Shown: positions 61,106 to 64,000 of the stretch, one piece after another
Position numbering within the stretch: the stretch's first letter is position 1
Layout of the letters: each line of letters begins with the position of its first letter
Assembly (NCBI GenBank): GCA_965221815.1
Contig: OZ244915.1
Location: 3,100,001 to 3,164,000, forward strand
Origin: JAPOXR01 sp965221815
GTDB lineage: Bacteria > Pseudomonadota > Alphaproteobacteria > Rhodobacterales > Rhodobacteraceae
DNA length: 64,000 bases
Direction of reading: 5' to 3'
Translations under genes and position numbers: made by a program
Notes under the pieces: generated by a model
The model's input: only the letters and a program-made list of their open reading frames with translations
What the model was told of the DNA's origin: nothing
The model's database searches: none

Positions 61106-62123
61106 TGCTGTGCTCCTCTGCAGCCAGGTGATCGCTTGGATCTGCGCCGGGCACGTTGGGACCGAAATCACGCAACAGCAATTCCTGCCACCGCAAATCC
61201 TCCGCTTCAGCCTCTTCAATCTCGCTCTGCGGAACCTGGCGTCCAAGCCATGCAATCCGGTCCGCCGCCGCGTCTTCGCCCATGAGCTTGTCCGGGATAT
61301 CGTCAAGTTTGACATGGGAACGGGTTAACGCCATCATCGCCCATCTGTCGCCGCCGGTCAGACGTTCCAGTTCCGCCGCATCAATGCTGTATTCAAGACT
61401 GGCATGATCCTTGAAACGGACTGCTGTCGCCCAATTCCAATGATCGTTGTCAGAGTCGTCGCCGTGCGGAACGACCTTGATAGATTCTGAGTGTTTGACG
61501 AGATGCTGAAGATAACGGGAGAACGGGTCGGTCCAGTCATCAAGAAAGGGATCACTGTCACAGGTGATTTTCCCGAAAATATCATATTGTTCAATGGATT
61601 CCTGTTCGGCGGCCACGCCCTCTTCCGCACGCGCCGCCGCCACCACGAACAAGCGGTGTCCACAATCAGCAGCTTCAAGAATGTTAGCGGCTTTTTCGGC
61701 CTGTTCGAGTTGTTCCTTCCGCCAGGCGAGGCTGCCTTCGGCCAGAAGAGCGGCAAAAAGTGGGGCCAATTCGATTTGCTGCTGCCAGGAGATTCCGTAG
61801 CGTTTCTCAACCATCCGAAACGAGAGCGCGGTGGTCTCGCGCACGATGGTTTTCAGACGTCGGTATCCCAAGCGCCGACATTCCCGTTCTCGGTCAAAGG
61901 AATCAACCGTCTTGGCAGGACCATCAACCATGTCGGACGGGCTCACACCCAGCGCGTCAGCCAGCCGGGTGACGGTGGTGGTATTGGCGGTTCCTTTGCC
62001 GCCCTCAATACGAGCGATGGTCGCCTTGCCGACCCGCGCGACCTCGGCCAGTTTCGTCTGGGACAGATTGGCCTGCCGTCGCAGCGACTTCAGAATCTCA
62101 GGATGAATCGCCTCTTTAGCCAT
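61098..62123 (-). CDS. XRE-family regulator, probable antitoxin of the MazF-like toxin
   Basis: About 341 residues from the Met at 62123. The N-terminal helix-turn-helix is ILKSLRRQANLSQTKLAEVA and RVGKATIARIEGGKGTANTT. The rest is a long acidic domain without a known family (GMARRRREE-like helices KEQLEQAEKAANILEAADCG). Antitoxins are usually short; this one is three times longer, so the C-terminus may have an extra sensing role. A second start at 62138 is possible. Confidence 0.65.
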   Translation of the reverse strand: MAKEAIHPEILKSLRRQANLSQTKLAEVARVGKATIARIEGGKGTANTTTVTRLADALGVSPSDMVDGPAKTVDSFDRERECRRLGYRRLKTIVRETTALSFRMVEKRYGISWQQQIELAPLFAALLAEGSLAWRKEQLEQAEKAANILEAADCGHRLFVVAAARAEEGVAAEQESIEQYDIFGKITCDSDPFLDDWTDPFSRYLQHLVKHSESIKVVPHGDDSDNDHWNWATAVRFKDHASLEYSIDAAELERLTGGDRWAMMALTRSHVKLDDIPDKLMGEDAAADRIAWLGRQVPQSEIEEAEAEDLRWQELLLRDFGPNVPGADPSDHLAAEEHSNG

Positions 62124-62399
62124 GAGATATGTCTCCATACTGTCTGTCTTTATGACACTGATATATAGAATTAAATTAGGATATAGAAGCAATTATTGAT
62201 ATGAAAATTGGTATCATTTTATGAATTGGTGTGAACACAGCGTCCTGTAAACTGTGGAATTGTTGCGTTTTCTGTATGGTGATGCCAAGGGCTCCGGATA
62301 TCAGCGGTCGCGCAAGTCCGGTATGAAAACAGATTCAGAAGCCGACATGGGTGTTGAACTGTCCTGCACTTCGGCACCCCTCTCCCCAAGGAGACCCAC
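62124..62399. other. Divergent promoter region of the XRE gene
   Basis: AT-rich, with CACAG...CTGTG half palindromes near 62235. No gene. Confidence 0.4.
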
Positions 62400-63023
62400 A
62401 TGGCCCTCACCCTGCCGCCCGGCATCCGTTCTGTCCGCAAGGTGATGCCGGACGGAATCCCCTACTACGACTTCCACGACGACTGGCTGGGCCTGCTGGG
62501 GGCGGTCATCGTGCGCCCTGATCACACCACCGGCCGCAGCCAGATGGATGCCACCCTGGCCCCCACCGCACCCGACGATCCCCTGGCGGCGCAACGCGAG
62601 GCGCGTTTCACTGTGGTGGTCGATGCCATCAGTCAGGCGATTGCGGCCAAATACGGGCCCAGCGATCCGACCCGGACGCCATCGATGCCGCCGCCCGAGA
62701 TCCGTGATCGCGCCGTGGTGGGCAGCAAGATCATGCCATGCCTGCGCTGCGGGGCCTTCAAGAGCCATCTTGTCTTTGCGCCCGGGGCGGTCACGACCGG
62801 GGATCTGGAGACCCAGGCACGTCGTCTCCATGCCAAGATTGTGGAGGTCGGTTTGCCGACCTGGGTGGTGGGCGCCGACATGGACAGCCCTGATCCCGCA
62901 GACTTTGCGGCGCTGGTCCTCAAGGTCTGGCCGGAACGGGAACCCATCACCCGACTGACATCGGACGGGCTGGAGGCCATGCTGGACAGGGTGGTGTGCC
63001 CGCATTGCGGGGAGGAGGTGTGA
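62400..63023 (+). CDS. Unknown zinc-ribbon protein
   Basis: A 207-residue protein with a strong ribosome site (AAGGAGA). It has MPCLRCGAFKSHLVFAPG and a final VVCPHCGEEV, two Cys pairs forming a zinc ribbon across the chain. The middle is GDLETQARRLHAKIVEVGLP. GC-rich third positions, unlike the flanking genes, suggest separate origin. No family recognised. Confidence 0.6.
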   Translation: MALTLPPGIRSVRKVMPDGIPYYDFHDDWLGLLGAVIVRPDHTTGRSQMDATLAPTAPDDPLAAQREARFTVVVDAISQAIAAKYGPSDPTRTPSMPPPEIRDRAVVGSKIMPCLRCGAFKSHLVFAPGAVTTGDLETQARRLHAKIVEVGLPTWVVGADMDSPDPADFAALVLKVWPEREPITRLTSDGLEAMLDRVVCPHCGEEV

Positions 63024-63060
63024 GGGGGAGAGGCATAAGGTTACATAAGTGTGTAATTAC

Positions 63061-63273
63061 TCATTTACGTAGATATTCATCCCACAGGTCTCGCGTAATA
63101 TCGGACACCGACCGTCCTTCCTCAATCGCTTTCATTTTGATCTGTCGGTAAACACTTTCATTGATCACGACATTCAGGCGTCGTGTTTCCTCTTCGCCTT
63201 TCGTGACGCGGTCCATCAATCGTTCCCGTGCGACATCGGATCGGCTGGGTCGCTTCGTTGACAGGGCCATCAT
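63061..63273 (-). CDS. Ribbon-helix-helix partition protein, ParG-like
   Basis: A 70-residue protein: basic N-terminus, then RRLNVVINESVYRQIKMKAI and EEGRSVSDITRDLWDEYLRK, a ribbon-helix-helix fold that binds DNA as the centromere or promoter-binding partner. Its ATG overlaps the parA stop (ATGA). Confidence 0.75.
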   Translation of the reverse strand: MMALSTKRPSRSDVARERLMDRVTKGEEETRRLNVVINESVYRQIKMKAIEEGRSVSDITRDLWDEYLRK

Positions 63274-63920
63274 GCGGCCTCCTGATCGGGACGCTGTTTT
63301 GTCATTCCTAACACCTCGTCGGTCAGCGCCGCGATCTCTGACTTTGCCTTGTCGTTGTCGGCATCCATCACAGTCAAACCTTGGGCTGCACTGCGCGGAT
63401 ACACCTGACGCTGCATAATCGCGGTCGATAACACCGGCAGATCATATTCAGCCAACGCAGCGCGCACTTCCGTTCCGAGGCGTGTCCCGTCAACTGCGCG
63501 GCTGATGACAAAGGCCGCATGAGGCACACCATCGGTAATTTCGCGGCGTGCCTGAATGACCTCGACAAGATCCGAGGTGGCCCAGATATCGAAAGGTGAG
63601 GGTTGGACGGGAATCAGAACGATATCGCTGACCTTGATGCATGCCGCAATCATATCTTCCAGTTTGGCCGCTCCATCAATCACCGCATGATCGTAGCTCG
63701 CTGCAATGCTGCTGAGAGTTCTGACACTGTTCGGTCGATCAAGGGCCACCAAATCGACACGATTGTTCTTGCTGGCCGCGTGCCAGTCTCTGGCGCTGCC
63801 CTGCGGGTCACTATCGACAAGAAGTACGGAATGGCCATGGTCGCCGAGGCCGCGCACGAGATTTGTGCTGATCGTCGTTTTTCCACTTCCGCCCTTTGGA
63901 TTCAGGATGGCGATAATCAT
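63270..63920 (-). CDS. parA: ParA-family partition ATPase
   Basis: A 216-residue Walker-type ATPase: deviant Walker A MIIAILNPKGGSGKTTISTN, Walker A' SVLLVDSDPQGSARDWHAAS, and IVLIPVQPSPFDIWATSDLV. It is of the short plasmid type (without N-terminal HTH). With the RHH partner downstream it forms a type Ib partition pair that segregates a plasmid or integrative element. Confidence 0.9.
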   Translation of the reverse strand: MIIAILNPKGGSGKTTISTNLVRGLGDHGHSVLLVDSDPQGSARDWHAASKNNRVDLVALDRPNSVRTLSSIAASYDHAVIDGAAKLEDMIAACIKVSDIVLIPVQPSPFDIWATSDLVEVIQARREITDGVPHAAFVISRAVDGTRLGTEVRAALAEYDLPVLSTAIMQRQVYPRSAAQGLTVMDADNDKAKSEIAALTDEVLGMTKQRPDQEAA

Positions 63921-63946
63921 GATATTGGTTTTCTGTGCTCAATCTG

Positions 63947-63982
63947 CTCATATGAGTAACAGCGTATATATACATTTACTCA
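63947..63982. promoter_or_regulatory. Repeat array upstream of parA, candidate operator/centromere
   Basis: CTCATATGAG (63947-63956), followed by TGAGTAA (63953-63959) and TTACTCA (63976-63982), inverted to each other. Similar TTACTCA lies after the RHH gene near 63057. Suits binding of the RHH protein to its own promoter and partition site. Confidence 0.45.
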
Positions 63983-64000
63983 ATTATACAACAGCCATAT

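Overview
The window reads as chromosome of an anoxygenic phototrophic alphaproteobacterium, cut up by mobile DNA and accessory islands. The main clue is a split photosynthesis gene cluster: crtA-bchI-bchD-bchO on the minus strand and crtI-crtB-tspO / crtC-crtD to its right, which is the spheroidene-type carotenoid pathway typical of purple bacteria and aerobic phototrophic relatives of Rhodobacterales. Core genes lptA-lptB-hpf-ptsN at 53-55.5 kb also point to a chromosome. I see no rRNA, tRNA or CRISPR array.

Layout. 0-0.85 kb: a RecF/OLD-like ATPase cut by the left edge. 1.3-3.4 kb: a pair of dehydrogenases resembling the two enzymes that interconvert sulfolactate enantiomers (slcC, comC). 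3.6-8.3 kb: bchO, bchD, bchI, crtA and a DUF1499 gene. 8.3-12.6 kb: an island wedged between crtA and crtI, with resolvase debris, a frameshifted zeta-toxin unit, a broken tyrosine integrase and an intact IS630 copy. 12.6-18.1 kb: crtI, crtB, tspO, crtC, crtD. 18.2-21.3 kb: malate-CoA ligase (mtkB, mtkA) and malyl-CoA lyase, the C4 to acetyl-CoA plus glyoxylate step of the serine cycle and related assimilation routes. 21.7-26 kb: M48 protease, IS66 remnant, and a large porin with a G13 tract upstream.

26-33 kb is an accessory region with a defence-island character: group II intron debris, a proteasome-like Ntn hydrolase with a small partner, a HEPN module, resolvase debris, a DUF3800 gene with an in-frame stop, a winged-helix regulator, a lone AAA ATPase and a double GNAT protein. 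33.7-38.5 kb encodes a polyamine-type ABC importer plus an Asp/Glu/hydantoin racemase. A 296-bp piece of that operon is duplicated 3.8 kb downstream, bracketing a translationally coupled three-gene operon that ends in an MBL-fold hydrolase (38.8-41.15 kb), which I cannot assign to a known system.

42.5-50.2 kb looks like part of a conjugative element: CHC2/Toprim primase, zinc-ribbon regulator, and icmD-icmJ-(unknown 480-aa gene)-icmB in the Dot/Icm (IncI) order. A Fic gene with repeated operators follows, then the lpt-hpf-ptsN block and a polar amino-acid ABC importer. From 58.2 to 59.8 kb two tandem segments, each closed by the same inverted ends and each carrying one secreted-protein gene but no transposase, sit against the cut 3' end of a defence-type reverse transcriptase. 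One of them carries a C19 tract in its signal-peptide codons that puts the gene out of frame, the hallmark of phase variation. The window ends with a MazF/XRE toxin-antitoxin-like pair, a zinc-ribbon protein and a ParA/ribbon-helix-helix partition pair.
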